64,000 bases of DNA, taken from the NCBI GenBank assembly GCA_016801885.1, contig CM028898.1, positions 7,212,177-7,276,176 of the forward strand. Direction: 5' to 3'. Below the pieces are notes generated by a model. That model was given only the letters and a program-made list of their open reading frames with translations, did not search any database and was not told the origin of the DNA. Below are positions 15,001 through 26,800 of this stretch, in pieces (the first letter of the stretch is position 1; each line of letters begins with the position of its first letter). The position numbers and the translations under genes are program-made. The stretch is from Toxotes chatareus. Lineage: Eukaryota; Chordata; Actinopteri; Toxotidae.

Positions 15001-18000
15001 AATACCCATTTTTCCAGTGCTGAGTATGCCTGGGGTCGTTCTATTATTCATAGAGATTATTAAAAATCCAACTTGTCCTCTTTCTTGCTGCCTTTCTTCT
15101 CTCTACACATACAGATAAATAGGGTTGCTTTCCTGATTTTCCTCGGCATGCATCAAAGCTGGCTATGAAGGTCAAAGGTTCACACAGGCAGAGGTCTGAA
15201 TGTCACGCTAAGATCAAGTGCTTTTTTCTTTCTTTTCAAACTGCTACTTTCTTTTCAAAATAACTTCCTCTTTAGCATTCAGGTGCAGTATTTCATCTTG
15301 TATACCGCCGCTGTCAAAGCCATCCTCCCTTGCATAAACCTGCATAAACTTCCAATAAAACTGCACAGCCAGGACCAAACAGCCATTTTTTTTTTTTAAA
15401 TCACTGACAGCATTTATCTTTCTCCTGCTCATGTCTCATATCAGCTCCAAAGTTGCATGTAGACATTTGCGTAATAATATACTCTGCTTTTTTTTCATCC
15501 TCTGAGCCTTTACAGGTGAGAACTCAGTTGGAAGTCATTTTTCGCTTCAGTGAGTCCAAATTCCCTGTACCATGCACTGTAACTTGATACCATTAGAAAA
15601 CTCCATTTAGCAGGGGAGAGCTTAAGAACACAAAAAGGGACTCAGGTGTGTAGACAGACTGAACCAGAGACATGTACATCATGTACTCTACAGAACCTAC
15701 TCTTCCAGGGAAAAGTTGTAAACTTTAAAGCTCATTTCATACTTAAACAGGTTTTGTTTTTACAGCATTTCATTACTGTGTCTACTGGATTTAAGGAGAA
15801 AGAGGAGCCTGAGTAAAGCAGATAAATAATTATGACAAAAATCATAAGTTCCCCAGAGACTAAGAGGACGCATACAAAAATTCACGACTAAGAAAACTGA
15901 CATTTAAGGCCAATAAACGTGTTAATGATTAATCTAGTTTTAATACCACTTTAGAGAAAACCTTCAGGTGAAAAGCTACTGTGTCAGCAATGTGTCACTC
16001 AGCTGAAATTTTCAATAATACCACTTCATGGTAGCCCTCCACGTCACCTCTCGACAAAGATTACAACAATAACGGCTTCTTCGCCAGGCTGATAGCAGAG
16101 GACGTGTAATCACAAGGAAACCAAATTAAAGGTTCTTTTGTCTGTTAAAGTCTCATCTGAGCGCCAGTTCACCTCCAAGGAGAGTTACAATTAACTCAAT
16201 GTCATGGAGGCAGCCAAACAATCTGTGCTGTTATTGTTTGTGGTTAGAGCACAGTGGGGGAACATCAACCTCTTAGCCAGCACTTAGTGAAGGTTGTTCT
16301 GTTGCTATGGAGCAGCGGTTGGGGGAAACAGAGAGAGGGTGGAGAGGGGAGCTGAGGGAGGGTGGAAAATGGAGGAAGAGACGTGGGAGATGCAGTTATG
16401 TTGCTCTTTCTCCATGTTGAAACCTCATGGGGTCTTATACCCAGAGGAGTGCAGCGTGCAGCTGACTCTTTCCACTTCCAGTTTCTGGCTATCAAAACAT
16501 TCTGGTCTGCTGAAATTTAATGAAACAAACAAATCGTCTTAAAACACAGATACATTAAATGCTCCACCGTGGAAAAATAATAAGATGTGAAAGTTGCACT
16601 ATCAGCAACAGGTAACCGATAAACACTGTAGTAGCAGTTAGTTGAGATACGACCTTACTTCCAAATACAAGGGCTGGATTTCCAGCCGTCACTGCTGTGA
16701 GTCCATTTTTACCTTTAGCTTAACTGTTTCAACTGTTAATTGTTTAGTCAGCACAGGAAACAACATAATTTTTAATGATTCTGAAGAATAAAACAAAATT
16801 AATAATAAATTATTGGTGCAAATTATTGGTAAGCATTTATTCACACACACACACACAACAGTAATAAGTCTTTGCTTCTTACTATGACCTCATGTGTGTT
16901 AATTGATAACTGATGAATCCTCTTTCCCTTGTGCCAGATGATTTGCCTTGTGTGTGTTTTGCATTTCTCATGCACTGATGAAGATAAATACATGGGGAGG
17001 ATGCGATTTTAAACAGGTGAAGATACTTTTCATTGATGTTATTTTTGCATCCTGCACCTTTATTCTTGTGGACGTGTGCCTTGACTCTAAATATGCCTGA
17101 GCTGAAGACATGTTTCTGACCCTAGTTCATTTTTATTCTGTTTAACATACCCAGAACCTCAATTGATTTGGCACCTATTATAAATACACAATTCTAAACA
17201 ACAGTTTTGGTTGCTAAGTCTAAATCAAAAAACAGATTTCCAAAATCCTGGATAAACGGATAAACGGGACAAGATCGGCATGTCTGTTGTGCTCTACAGA
17301 AGAAAGACAACAGCTTAACACAGAATAGCTTTATCAGAGAAATATCATTATTATTCTAGTACTGCATTAAAAGGCACCTCTAAACTAACCATGCAAACCA
17401 ATTTAGTCAAAAGTAGTGTTGTCTTGTTTCTATTACAAAACAAATTTCAATCGGAAAAATGGACTTACTATTCATTGTATAGCCAGAAGTACACTTTAAA
17501 AGGACACCTGAAAGACCTGGTGGTGATTAATCAGGGGACTTTCAATGGATAAGGTCAATGTTAAGCTTTTCAGTGCTGAGAGTGATGCTGTAGTAATAAA
17601 CCTTGCTTTGTTCTGTGAAAACACCAAAAGATTTCGCAGCAGTCTTCTCCTCAATGATAATTTCAACGATGCTTTCTTAGAAACACTGCTGGAAGTCACT
17701 GCAGTCTTATTTCCCCAGCAGTCTATTAAAATGACAGAAAACAGCATGTTGAGGATGACACTAAAACTATTTCAAATTGCCAAAGTCACCTCTATATAAT
17801 AAAATACTCATGGGTCTCGACAGACTTTATTAAACACTTTAAGGTTTCTCGTAGATTTGATTCTGATCCCTGCTCTCCAGCAAAATATAATTACTATCAG
17901 TCCCTCAGGTAGTGAAAGATGAATGCCTAAGACAGTGGTGGTGAAGTATATTGGATTGGTGTATATTCCATGGTGGTGTGTACCAGAACCGATTATTCAT

Positions 18001-20310
18001 TTATGACTGACGCATATGATGACAGGATTCTTCATTCTTTCCATCTCAGTACCCTTGCAGAGTACAATCAGTATTTCAAGTATTTTCATCTCCTATTCAG
18101 ACAACCACACTGAGCATACAGAAAGCAACTGCTTTAGCTAAAATGTGAATCCTGCTCTGGTATACAAATGCTCAACTGAGGGTAATTAAGTCGACATCCT
18201 CCTCATGGAGCATCACTGAAAAGCCAAGCTGGCTCATGACAAGTTAAGAGAACACTGTGTGAATCATGTGTGGGCACATCCATTGTGTAATGTACTTTTG
18301 TGGTCAATCTCTGTGTGTGTGTGTACTTGCACAGGCTTGTCTTCAGATAAACAGCTCTCCTCATCTGGTTAGCATACAATAATTACAGACAGCTAAAAAA
18401 AAAAAAACATACTGTAGGAAGTGACAAACAACAGTCCTGCACACCCCCACAGATATTTCCACTTGTGGCTGATGAGGCATCTGTTCAGGTTGAGGCTGGG
18501 TGGATCTATGCTAGAAAACATATGAGGCCATTAAACCTGTTGCACTAACACAAATTATAAAGATGTAATTTTCTGGGACATCAGGTGCAACAAAGCTAAC
18601 TGAGGAGTGAGGGAGAAGATGTCAGTCAATTACGATCCGTACACACCCCCACAGTCCTGAGAAGACATCTACAGTAATCAGCCAAAATAACTGAAATCAC
18701 TTGTGTGGGTGTACTATGAGTGTGCAGGGCTAGGGGCATAAGTTTAGTTTCAGAGGTGGGCGGGAAACAATAAGCATTATTCATTGAAGACATCCTGGCA
18801 TGTCACAATAGAAAAAAACTAAAATTAATTATGGCTGAATTCCATCTAGCTGCTTCGGGGCCCTGGTATTGTCACTCTGTCATGAGCACTTGTGAACAGA
18901 ATGGACCCTTTGTTTATGTTATTAGCAACACTTGTGCTTTTCGTGTTACATCAAGTCAAAATGGTGTGAAAAGGGTCACTGAAGTCAGATGTCCTTCAAC
19001 CAGAAGTTAAATCTATTTCCTACAGTTACATCGGTCAATAACCTAATCTGAAATCATGTTGTCCATAATCACATCAGCGTAAAAAACAAAAATACTACAG
19101 AGATTTCTGCATTATGAATGCATTAAACCTATAATCATGTTCCTTGATAAATAGTTGATACTTCTGATAAATAATGCAGTTTTTGCTATTCTTACTACTA
19201 CTAAGTGTTCTGTCTTTTCCTCTTATCTTTTATATTTCTTTCTACTAGAGTATTAACGGTACATAAAAAGAGATTAAATGTTTTTTTTAGCTGAAAAACA
19301 TGCAGAGGAAGAGGCAAAACCAGGGCAGACTGTAAAGCTTAACTGCTGAGAGTGCATGCCTGTACACTGCTGATCACCCGTATTCACTTCATTAGGTTAT
19401 TAGTTACACTGGTAGTAGTCTGTCGTCACAAGTTAATGGTGCAGAAGAAGTTTTTTGAGGGTTTTTAACTAATCCACATCACTGAAACAAAATCATGCAG
19501 AGCTAGTTTTCCTGGATATCATTGAAGTACACATGGAAATATCTTCTCTTGATGATGATCACAATTTATCCTTTTGTTTTTTTATGTTAGAAGAACTAGA
19601 ACAATATCAGCAGTGTGAGAGGCCACATTTCTGGAGGAAATACTGTAACCCTGACCTCCTCTCTCTTGGGTAGCCAATCAGCAGGGCAAGGCACTTTACA
19701 GCTGCCATTTAAGCCACCCCATCACCATGGTGATGCTTGCTCCGAGCTGGCATGGTATGGGTGCGAGCTGGATCGCCTTGTTAGCTGGCTGAAGGTCAAC
19801 CACTGGAGACAACACTTGTGATATTCGTTGACATTTTGCAAATGGACAGCAGCTCCCATTACACCTCACACCGTGCCCACAGAGTGCCCGGGCAAGAGAA
19901 TATTTCAAGCGAAGTTTTGTGGGAAATTAACATGAACGAGTTTATCAACTGAACCTGCTGTCGGGGAGTAAACATTTTGACTCTGTGCTGTACATCTGTT
20001 TTCCATAGAGCAGTTAATGAAAGAGCAAACAAAGATTGTCAGGGTGCGATATGCATGAAATAATTGCCAGTGTCACTGCATTATCGAATACCCTCAGCCA
20101 GAACAGAATTAAATTGTCCCATTCTCTTGAAAACCAGCGATTATCTTTGACAGCCTAATCCTACCAACACACTGTACTCAGTGATCCATCATCTGTGTTT
20201 GAACACTGCTTCATTAGTCCAGCAGGCACACAGAGTATTCCTGTGATAGCATGTGGGTTAGGTGGGAAGAGATTCTGTGTATTGTTCAGTGCAGAGAGTG
20301 TGGTGGGTAT

Positions 20311-20370
<60 letters not shown>

Positions 20371-20529
20371 ACGGGGTGAGAGTGAGAGACCCAGAGAATT
20401 ATTTGAAGGTTGTGAGTCTGACACTTTCAAGCGTGCTGTTTCTGATCAGAACACCGCTGCATATGAATGACCCCCTACTTACTCACCTTGAATGTACAAT
20501 GTACTGGAGGTCTCTCTCTCTCATACACA

Positions 20530-20564
<35 letters not shown>

Positions 20565-23500
20565 AACTGACACACAGGATGCAAACGCTTTGACAAAAAA
20601 TGAGATTCATTATGGCTGTCACTGCTGTCTTGTCAAGCTACATTACAGAGCAGAGGATATCTTACAACACAGTATACTGTGTGACATGCACTAGACTTGG
20701 CAATGATGTAATCATGTCGCCCCCAAACTTGACTAATTAAACACGACACCGTCAAATCGTTGCTTTAATTCTTCTTGCCTACAATCCAAAAGTGTTTTTT
20801 AAGTGTGTGTGTTTTAACTGGGCATGCAACTGGCAGGTCAAAGCACTCATGTGAAATGATGTTGCCAAATAACAGTACATAAATAAATATGGACACACAC
20901 TCAGAAAATATAACTGTGTAGAATGTAACTCTATGCAATATTAATGAACTCCATTAATTATGAATCGGATGTATGGTACTTTCCACTCCACGCTGTGTGA
21001 GCAAACATCCTCTGTGCATTATCATTCAATACAACAAATACATACTTTCTTTTACACCGGCTCTTGCTCTTATCTTTATTTGTTTAGCTCAAAGTGCATC
21101 CCTCTCTCTCTCAATCTCTACTGCTCTCAATTTAACAGGCTTCTCATTGTGATATGAATAAAAGAAAATTTGGTGTGGATCTAACATCCTCTAGTGAATA
21201 TTCTGAAGCACCTTGCTGTCTTTTCACGTCTCCTTTCCTGTCTTTGTAGTCTGCTGCCACAGATTTGTGTACATCACATGCTGCCCTGGGTCCTAATCTG
21301 TCTCTGACCATCTTCATCACACTCTGGAGGTTTGAACCAGCACATCAGGAGCAGGTGCAATGCGAATATAAAACAACAGATAGCCTTCAACCGCCAACAT
21401 GTGCATGAGCACACTGTCGCCAGCTTAGTTGTATTTTAAGTCAGTCAGTCTCAGATTTCAGCTTCTGTCCAGTATACGTTCCCTAACTTCTAAAAAAAAA
21501 AACATTTGTTTTTAAACCATCCTGTGTCCTTCAAACAACCAGTAAGTAGGGACCTGTGTTCTTACCTTCTCCCCCCAGCTTGATTTCCAGGCCCTCAAGG
21601 GAGTTGGCTGAATCCCCCTCCTCTAGGGAGAGCCTTCCAAACAGGCTGCCAGCCATGGTGAACAACACCTCACTACAGTGCACACACTCACAGTAACACA
21701 CCCAATACAGTATCTGAGGCAGACTGAGAGATCTCCCTCTCTCTCTCCCTCTCTCTCCCTCTCTCTACCTATCTATCCCTGATTCTCTCCTCTTTCTGCC
21801 AAAACAGCTCCTCGCTCTTTCCCCCCCTTTACTCCACCTGCTCTTGACGTGAATGTGTATAAGCTGTGCCTGGCTGAGCGTCTTCTCCTCCGCATGAATG
21901 AATGGAGACGAGAGAGGGTTGTGTGCATGAGCAAAGGAAGGCGGTGGGTGGGTGTGGGGGGGTGGTGTCTGGGGGGAGAGGGAGGGAAGTATGATGCTTT
22001 CTCTAGGAGGAGGGAGAAAAGGAGGCAGGAAGATCTTCCCTCCAGGCTTCCCTGTGGGGGCTAACCGGGGGAGAGAGGCAGAAGGCTGGCTTGTAGGAAG
22101 GAGGATCAGTCAGGGAAGCGGTGCAGAGGGAGCAGACACGCATCTGCGTGATGACCCTCCTATATCTGACACCACAGACACAGGTACAAACACAGGCAGC
22201 TTTGGAGATGTACTTCTATTTTTGCTTTCTGCTCAAATCTCGAGGAATCGTACATCTGAGCTACTTCGCTGATAGGAGCTGTAAAATATCTCATTGCTTC
22301 AAATCAAAACTGACCCTTCGCTAACACTTCTTCCAGCCTGTGCAAAAAATAGCCTTGCTGAAAATGCTGCTTTCCAAATTTAAAAAAAAAAAAAAAAAAA
22401 GACATGAATTGGTTTGGAGAAACAATTTACTGTGTTACTAAAAACGCCAGTCATCCAAACTCAGCCCTCGGCTAGTGTACAAATCAAGACTGACTGACAG
22501 CCCATTACAAAAAAGAAACTGCTTTTCTCCCTCTATCCGGCAGCTGACTGCTGCAATTTCTTACAGTACTATAAAGCTTTGAGTTTTAGATTTGGCCCTC
22601 TCTTAACTAACATACTCAGAGTCTAAATTTACTAGACATCTGTGGTAAGCTATGGCTTTTCAATCTTTTATGTCTCTGGATCAAGTGTCCTTAGCACTGA
22701 GTGAAGAGAAGATGCACTGAAGCACAGTGATGTAGCAGGTTAGAACTGACAGAATTCATTGTGGGCTCTCAAACAGGAAAATATAATTCTGCTGTTCTCA
22801 AAGTGTCAAAGTTTTAATTTTGATCTCATGCCAACAAGAGACCAAGTCATCTCACACTGGCAACACATACGATGCCAAATTTGACTTGGATTCCAGCAAT
22901 TCCATGGAAACTTTTGCAAAAGGGTGTAATACATTTTTTTTGTTATTTCAGGCAAAAATAGTTACATATTTTCATCCTGGGATTTTTTTATATAACTAGT
23001 TTTAGATAGTCTGGGATTTATTGCAAGACACAATGCACTGTTTGAAATGGTTGTTTTCAATAACTGGAGTTCGTTATATTCTGCACTGACTGCTCTGAAG
23101 TGCCAAACTGAGCCTTTACAACGTCTTTACTTAAAATTTCCTCTTTCCCAGCAGCCTTGAAGTGGTGCCAAACTGTATTTTATATTGGGAACTTTATCTT
23201 ACTACTGAATTCTATTCTATTAGAAAGCAAACACCAGTCGGTTTCAAATAAACATCCTTGTATTTCAAAAACTTGAATTGGGTTAAAAAAAAAAAAAAAG
23301 ATCTTACTGGAATTGACAAAGTAACCATGACTCATGCAAGACACTCACATTCTAATCTCATATCACTTAACCCTGATTACTAATCAATCTATAATAAAAG
23401 ACTGACTAATTGTTTCCAAAGAGAAATTTGAAGGTGTATGTGTGCATGTGAAACTGGCCACTTCTGCAGATCTGATGTGCACGTGCATGAGTGGAGGACT

Positions 23501-23698
23501 GTGAAGGATACAACAGCAAATCCTCTGAGGCATGACTGATCTAAGACTGGAGTTTTAGCGCTCTATTAGCCAGCTCATTAAGTCACATTAGAACTCAGGA
23601 TATGAGATACATGTCCTGAGTGCTGGAACAACCAGAAACCGTTCAGTATCTCCTCCCCTTTTCTCTCTCTCACTCACTCACTCACTCACACACACACT

Positions 23699-23742
<44 letters not shown>

Positions 23743-23803
23743 CCCTCATCATAGCGAGACCAAGCCACTTACCGGAGTCAGAGCTGGATGTTGCCACGGG
23801 CAT
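956..23803 (-). CDS. mpp2: MPP2, MAGUK scaffold protein (partial, 5' part of gene)
   Basis: MPP2 is a membrane-associated scaffold of the p55/PALS MAGUK family. It links adhesion and channel proteins to the cortex through L27, PDZ, SH3 and GUK domains. Coding exons on the minus strand, in transcript order: 23803-23773 or 21656-21566 (alternative starts), 11920-11820, 5763-5611, 5367-5212, 4461-4234, 1358-1227, 1058-956. All junctions have GT/AG and the phases agree, except for a short segment between the L27 exons that I could not locate (family members have a few residues, V/I-R/K-SLAK, there). The order L27-L27-PDZ-SH3 is read directly. Short segments such as SYQEPHTPRQ and KRKAFVKRDLEL match MPP2 rather than its paralogue PALS2/MPP6. 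The GUK domain would lie left of position 1. No stop or frameshift occurs in any exon, so the gene looks functional. The adjacent pyy gene repeats the human 17q21 order. Confidence 0.93.
1227..1358 (-). CDS. mpp2: mpp2 exon: SH3 domain core
   Basis: 132-nt exon of exactly 44 codons, phase 0 at both ends, with acceptor CTTTTAG and donor GTCAGT. It encodes the SH3 core, including FDYDP, the LIPCKEAGL stretch typical of the p55 subfamily, and the terminal NWWQ. The reading frame is open. Confidence 0.94.
2615..2900. repeat. interspersed teleost repeat, copy 1
   Basis: Contains the phrases 'tccaatagctgttgagacat' and 'aatgtcaacc' followed by a decayed 'catttcatggtactcc'. The same phrases, diverged, recur near 28.8-29.16 kb. 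This family is widespread in teleost introns, and I do not assign it to a named family. Confidence 0.55.
4075..4143 (+). repeat. retroposon 3'-tail-like sequence
   Basis: The segment 'gtaaagcactttgtattgtg' then 'ccttgaaaagtgctatataa' followed by 'ataaag' and ATT repeats resembles the 3' tail shared by many teleost LINE/SINE insertions. Only the tail is visible. Confidence 0.45.
4234..4461 (-). CDS. mpp2: mpp2 exon: PDZ domain
   Basis: 228-nt exon (76 codons, phase 0/0) with acceptor TGTATAG and donor GTCAGC. It holds nearly the whole PDZ domain: the start GVTFRVESGELVIARI, the HGGMIDQQGLLHVGD turn, and the IIKEVNGKEV strand-helix unit that forms the ligand groove. It ends SYQEPHTPRQ, the linker into SH3. 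The Ala/Ile-rich PDZ groove binds C-terminal peptides of partner membrane proteins in this family. Confidence 0.95.
5212..5367 (-). CDS. mpp2: mpp2 exon: linker between L27 and PDZ
   Basis: 156-nt exon (52 codons, phase 0/0) with acceptor CTCACAG and donor GTGAGT. It starts SLLETHDSVASKNYETPPPS, the end of L27C plus a proline-rich linker, and ends with VRMVGIRK...GEHL, the first strand of the PDZ domain. The segment is characteristic of MPP2/PALS2 and lacks stops. Confidence 0.94.
5611..5763 (-). CDS. mpp2: mpp2 exon: second L27 domain (L27C)
   Basis: 153-nt exon (51 codons, phase 0/0), acceptor CAG at 5766-5764 and donor GTTTGG. It begins AHERFEEPKLEAVRENNVEL and continues through helical ILKELSPL and ELVRILKEPHFQ. 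L27 domains form heteromeric helical bundles with other polarity and synaptic scaffolds. The donor GTTTGG is a weak splice site, but the next exon starts in the right frame. Confidence 0.93.
7633..7672. repeat. perfect 15-bp inverted repeat (hairpin)
   Basis: CAGGTGATGCTACTG (7633-7647) and its exact complement CAGTAGCATCACCTG (7658-7672) flank a 10-nt GC-rich loop. No T-run follows. It could be a palindromic core of a small transposon. Confidence 0.7.
7650..7990 (+). mobile_element. possible solo-LTR-type remnant
   Basis: A TATA-like 'catataaacc' at about 7723 is followed by T-rich DNA, 'aagtaaagactctttacttc' and a pyrimidine-rich end. This arrangement resembles the 3' part of teleost LTRs. 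No flanking coding region or second LTR was seen, so the call is tentative. Confidence 0.35.
8481..8528. repeat. perfect 14-bp inverted repeat
   Basis: TTGTGCTGATTGCA (8481-8494) pairs with TGCAATCAGCACAA (8515-8528) around a 20-nt loop. An imperfect inverted repeat at 8391-8405/8415-8426 lies 55 bp to the left. Confidence 0.65.
11820..11920 (-). CDS. mpp2: mpp2 exon: first L27 domain (L27N), shared acceptor for both starts
   Basis: 101-nt exon that begins with two bases (CC) completing an Ala codon, then MHQALDTLSDSTSST and DLDLIFLKGIMESPV, ending in phase 0 at donor GTGAGA. The DLIFLKGIMESP motif is the L27N signature of MPP2. Both upstream start exons end with a single G, so either splices in frame to give A-M-H-Q. 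The acceptor lies directly beside a (CA/CGCA) microsatellite at 11922-12039, which replaces the usual pyrimidine tract with GT repeats on the coding strand. Confidence 0.9.
11922..12039. repeat. CA / CGCA compound microsatellite
   Basis: About 118 bp of (CA)n interrupted by two (CGCA)n blocks, abutting the acceptor of the mpp2 L27N exon at 11920. Confidence 0.95.
13190..13310. repeat. interspersed teleost repeat, copy 2 (fragment)
   Basis: Short fragment with 'aatgctaacatgatgatgtt' and 'tgtttaccatgtttaccatc', matching the 'gctaacatgatc' and 'ttaccatgttcagcatc' phrases of the copy at 28.8 kb. Confidence 0.45.
20310..20366. repeat. (GT)n microsatellite
   Basis: About 57 bp of almost pure GT dinucleotides. 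A (CA)n tract follows at 20527-20560. Confidence 0.95.
21566..21656 (-). CDS. mpp2: mpp2 alternative first coding exon (start MAGSLFG)
   Basis: Start codon at 21656-21654 in a strong context (CACCATGG), 30 codons starting MAGSLFGRLSLEEGDSAN and ending KLGGE, then one G before donor GTAAGA. The phase matches the acceptor at 11920, so a distinct N terminus would replace the MPVAT start. Known mammalian MPP2 isoforms likewise include one starting MAGS. The stretch upstream (21657-22100) is purine-rich and contains CT/GA tracts, a plausible internal promoter region. Confidence 0.82.
23661..23740. repeat. compound CT / ACTC / CA microsatellite
   Basis: CT repeats pass into CACT and then pure CA repeats. 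The tract ends about 30 bp from the donor of the mpp2 exon at 23773. Confidence 0.95.
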
Positions 23804-23852
23804 TTTAAAAATTGGTTCCTCCCAGTGTCCTCCACAAAACTTGTTAGGTCAA
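23773..23852 (-). CDS. mpp2: mpp2 first coding exon (start MPVAT) with short 5'UTR
   Basis: Coding part 23803-23773: MPVATSSSDS plus one G before donor GTAAGT. The MPVA start and the splice into A-M-H-Q match the canonical MPP2 N terminus. Upstream, 23852-23804 is 5'UTR preceded by a good acceptor (CTTTCATTGCAG), so at least one further non-coding exon lies upstream. Confidence 0.85.
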
Positions 23853-26800
23853 CTGCAATGAAAGAGAGTGGAAAAACAATGAAAGGATTTGCATTGAAAA
23901 TATTAATGAAGTATTGATTGTGAATATGAAGGCAAAATCCCCTGGCTGACAGACCACTGAGGCAGAATTAAGGCTGAAACAAGGGAAGGAGAGCAGAGCT
24001 GTGCTGCTGAGGGTTGAGGCCCTTCAAGTAAAACACAGGGATCAGTGGAAATCTTAACGCAGCAAAGACAGAGAAAACAAATCCGTTTCTTTCATAAGGA
24101 CAGTCAGTGGACCTGTGCACGCTGCTTCTAATTTCTCTGAACAAGCTCCCACACATGACAACTGCTATCTAACTTTATTAATACCCAAAAATAGAATAAC
24201 CAGTTGCTCTGGTAACACCCAAACAGTTTTAGCCATCATGTCCATCAGGAATATTATTATAACAGTTGGAAAGACAGAGTGAGCGGGTGAGCCGAGTGGG
24301 CAGGCCAGCTTACATCAGCTTAGTGAGGATCTCTGTTGATTCTAACTGATCAATTTAACATGAGGCTGCAAGAAAAAGCAACAAGCCTTACAGACAAAAG
24401 AGTGGGAGATGCAGCATCTGTTGTCCTGAGATCCAAAATTGGTTTCTTAGGTGAAGTGGAATTTGTGAAATACACACAGAAAATAGCAATTAGGAGCTAC
24501 AGAGGGTGTGTTGGGAGCATAAACAGAACAGGCAATCAATGCTCATGGGGCTGAAGAGAGACAAACAGAAGAAACTATAAGAGGGATGAGGAGAAAACTG
24601 TGAGGCAGGAAGGTGGAAACATAAGGGGTGTGTGTGCAGGGGTTGGGGGTGTGGGGCAGACAGAGAAGGAGAGAGAGAAGGGGGAAGGAAGAGATCAAAG
24701 AAGAACAATGGTAAGGAAGAAAAAAGTGTGGCTGACGAGGGAGAGCCTGTGCTATCCAAGGATGCTAATTCCTGGTTGCCATGACAATAGCTATCCACGA
24801 AGGAACCTGTGCTGTGGTGGACAAAACCCAGCGATGTCACCACAGGGTCACTGTGTGTCAATGCGTGCGTATGTCAACAGATGAATCCTGTTTCAGCCTC
24901 TTCATCATTGATCAGGATTGTAGTGATGAAGAGTCTTCACAAAGCAATCCAGAGTTTGAGAAAAAACATTAAATGGTCAAATGGGGGCGCTATCCCTCAG
25001 TAATGTTAAAAATGACTGTTACATTGTAAATGCCTTTTGTCTGGCTTCCAGTGTTATTTATTTAATGAACTGAATGAATACATTTCTACCCTCGGATGGA
25101 ATCACACTCCCTGTCTAGTCACTCAGTTGTCATTAAACATAAAAATGAAGATGTCTTCAAGCTCGGTGGTATGTATTTTTAATAATTGGATTCTCTGCGC
25201 AGGGATCGAAATATTCCCAAATCCTATTTGTTCACAGATTTGGAGGATGACAACTTTGTGTCTAAGCATTTCATCAGCACATCCTGGTGCACCAGTTAAA
25301 GATTCATCCTATAAACTGTTACATGTGAACCTACAGGAGAAGATGTTTCATTTATAATAAAAAAAATATTGATCCACCAAAATGAGGGATGCCTGGGGAT
25401 GCTTTGGAGATTTTACTGCTTTTTCACACTTCCATCTGAATACAGGCTGGAGTAATTCATTTCAAGATATTGCGAAGACTTCATCACTCTAGTGACAGCT
25501 TGGCTTTAAATTTATCCCTCTGTAAATCTATTTAACATCATCTATTAATCCTCGCAATAACCTGGTTTATTCTGCCATATGTCTTGATCCCGTCCATGTT
25601 TTTTGGTCTTCTATATTTAACTCCCTCTCTTTGTCTTATGTAATAAATCTATTTCTCTTACCCCACAGACATGCCATATCATATTAGGAACAGCACCACC
25701 TGAACTCAGTGTAACTGATTCAGAGAAAAGCCGCATTTTTCAAGTGTTTTTTTTCTTTGGGTTAAGTGTAGGCGACTTTATTATGTTTTTGAGGTTAGTA
25801 AATGTTCTTTTTTTCCTCTTTAAGTTAAATTGTTTCATTTCACTATTCTGTGATTGAACCATATGTTTACTTGTTGAACAGCTGCAACCGCTGCTACCGG
25901 TGTGACACTGAAGCACATTCTTATTTGCTGAAGTACCAAGAGGTTTAGTAAAACTCTGATCTATGCGGATCTGTTCCTTAATACCGCATACCAGTCCCCC
26001 TGGCTTATCTGTGGCATCCTGTGTTTGTGCTGTGAAATGAGCTTGTTAAAAGTATGCAGAGACCACACGGCAGCTAAGAAGTCAAAGCTGATTGCAGCAG
26101 GACTTGGCTGTTCTAGAGCTGCGCTGACACACTTGGGGTAGGTGGGAATCTTTCCTGCTCTCTGCTGGCTCTTTTCTTATAATACTGATGGGGTAAAAAT
26201 TGGCCAAGATCCGATCACTGATCAGATGAACAGTGTGTAAATAAGTGATCCTTCAATGAGGTAAATGTTGGCATTTTCACACTAATTATCTTACTGCTGC
26301 AGATGGAAACGACCCTGCAGTTGTGCACATTGTGGGTCAGTCTGTCTGTACAGTCGTTTACATACACAAGTAATACCTTGCATATGTAAACTGCCCTGCT
26401 CTCTGAGTGATGTTCACTGTCTCTGTTATTCAAACCACACACACACGCAGTTACACACACTCATCCAGCTCTCCATCTTCCTCAGTCTATTTCAGGAAGA
26501 GAGCAGCTCAATAGCACAGCTGCCGTGACATCACATTCGCAGACCTGCTATCATCTCTACACTGTCAATCTGTTAAAACAAGGGGCCAGCTGGGTGTGTC
26601 TTTTTAGTGTGTGGGGTTTCTGTGCATGCACACTGATCTACAATTATGTTTTTAGACACTTCTGGTGCCTGATAAGCCTTCCCAGTGTGACAACAAGCTA
26701 AGTTTACATTTCTGCATCACCCTCATCTTACATAACCAATAACGAGGGCAAAGGTCAAGGTTTTAGTGCCTTTAAAATATCCCTGAAATTCAAGATAATA

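Larger units (their letters stand above)
11921..21565 (-). other. mpp2 long intron
   Basis: Almost 10 kb without a recognisable exon on either strand. It holds the CA/CGCA array at 11922-12039, a repeat copy at 13190-13310, poly(A) at 13965-13983, and GT and CA arrays near 20.3 and 20.5 kb. Open frames here are short and lack any family motif. Confidence 0.75.
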
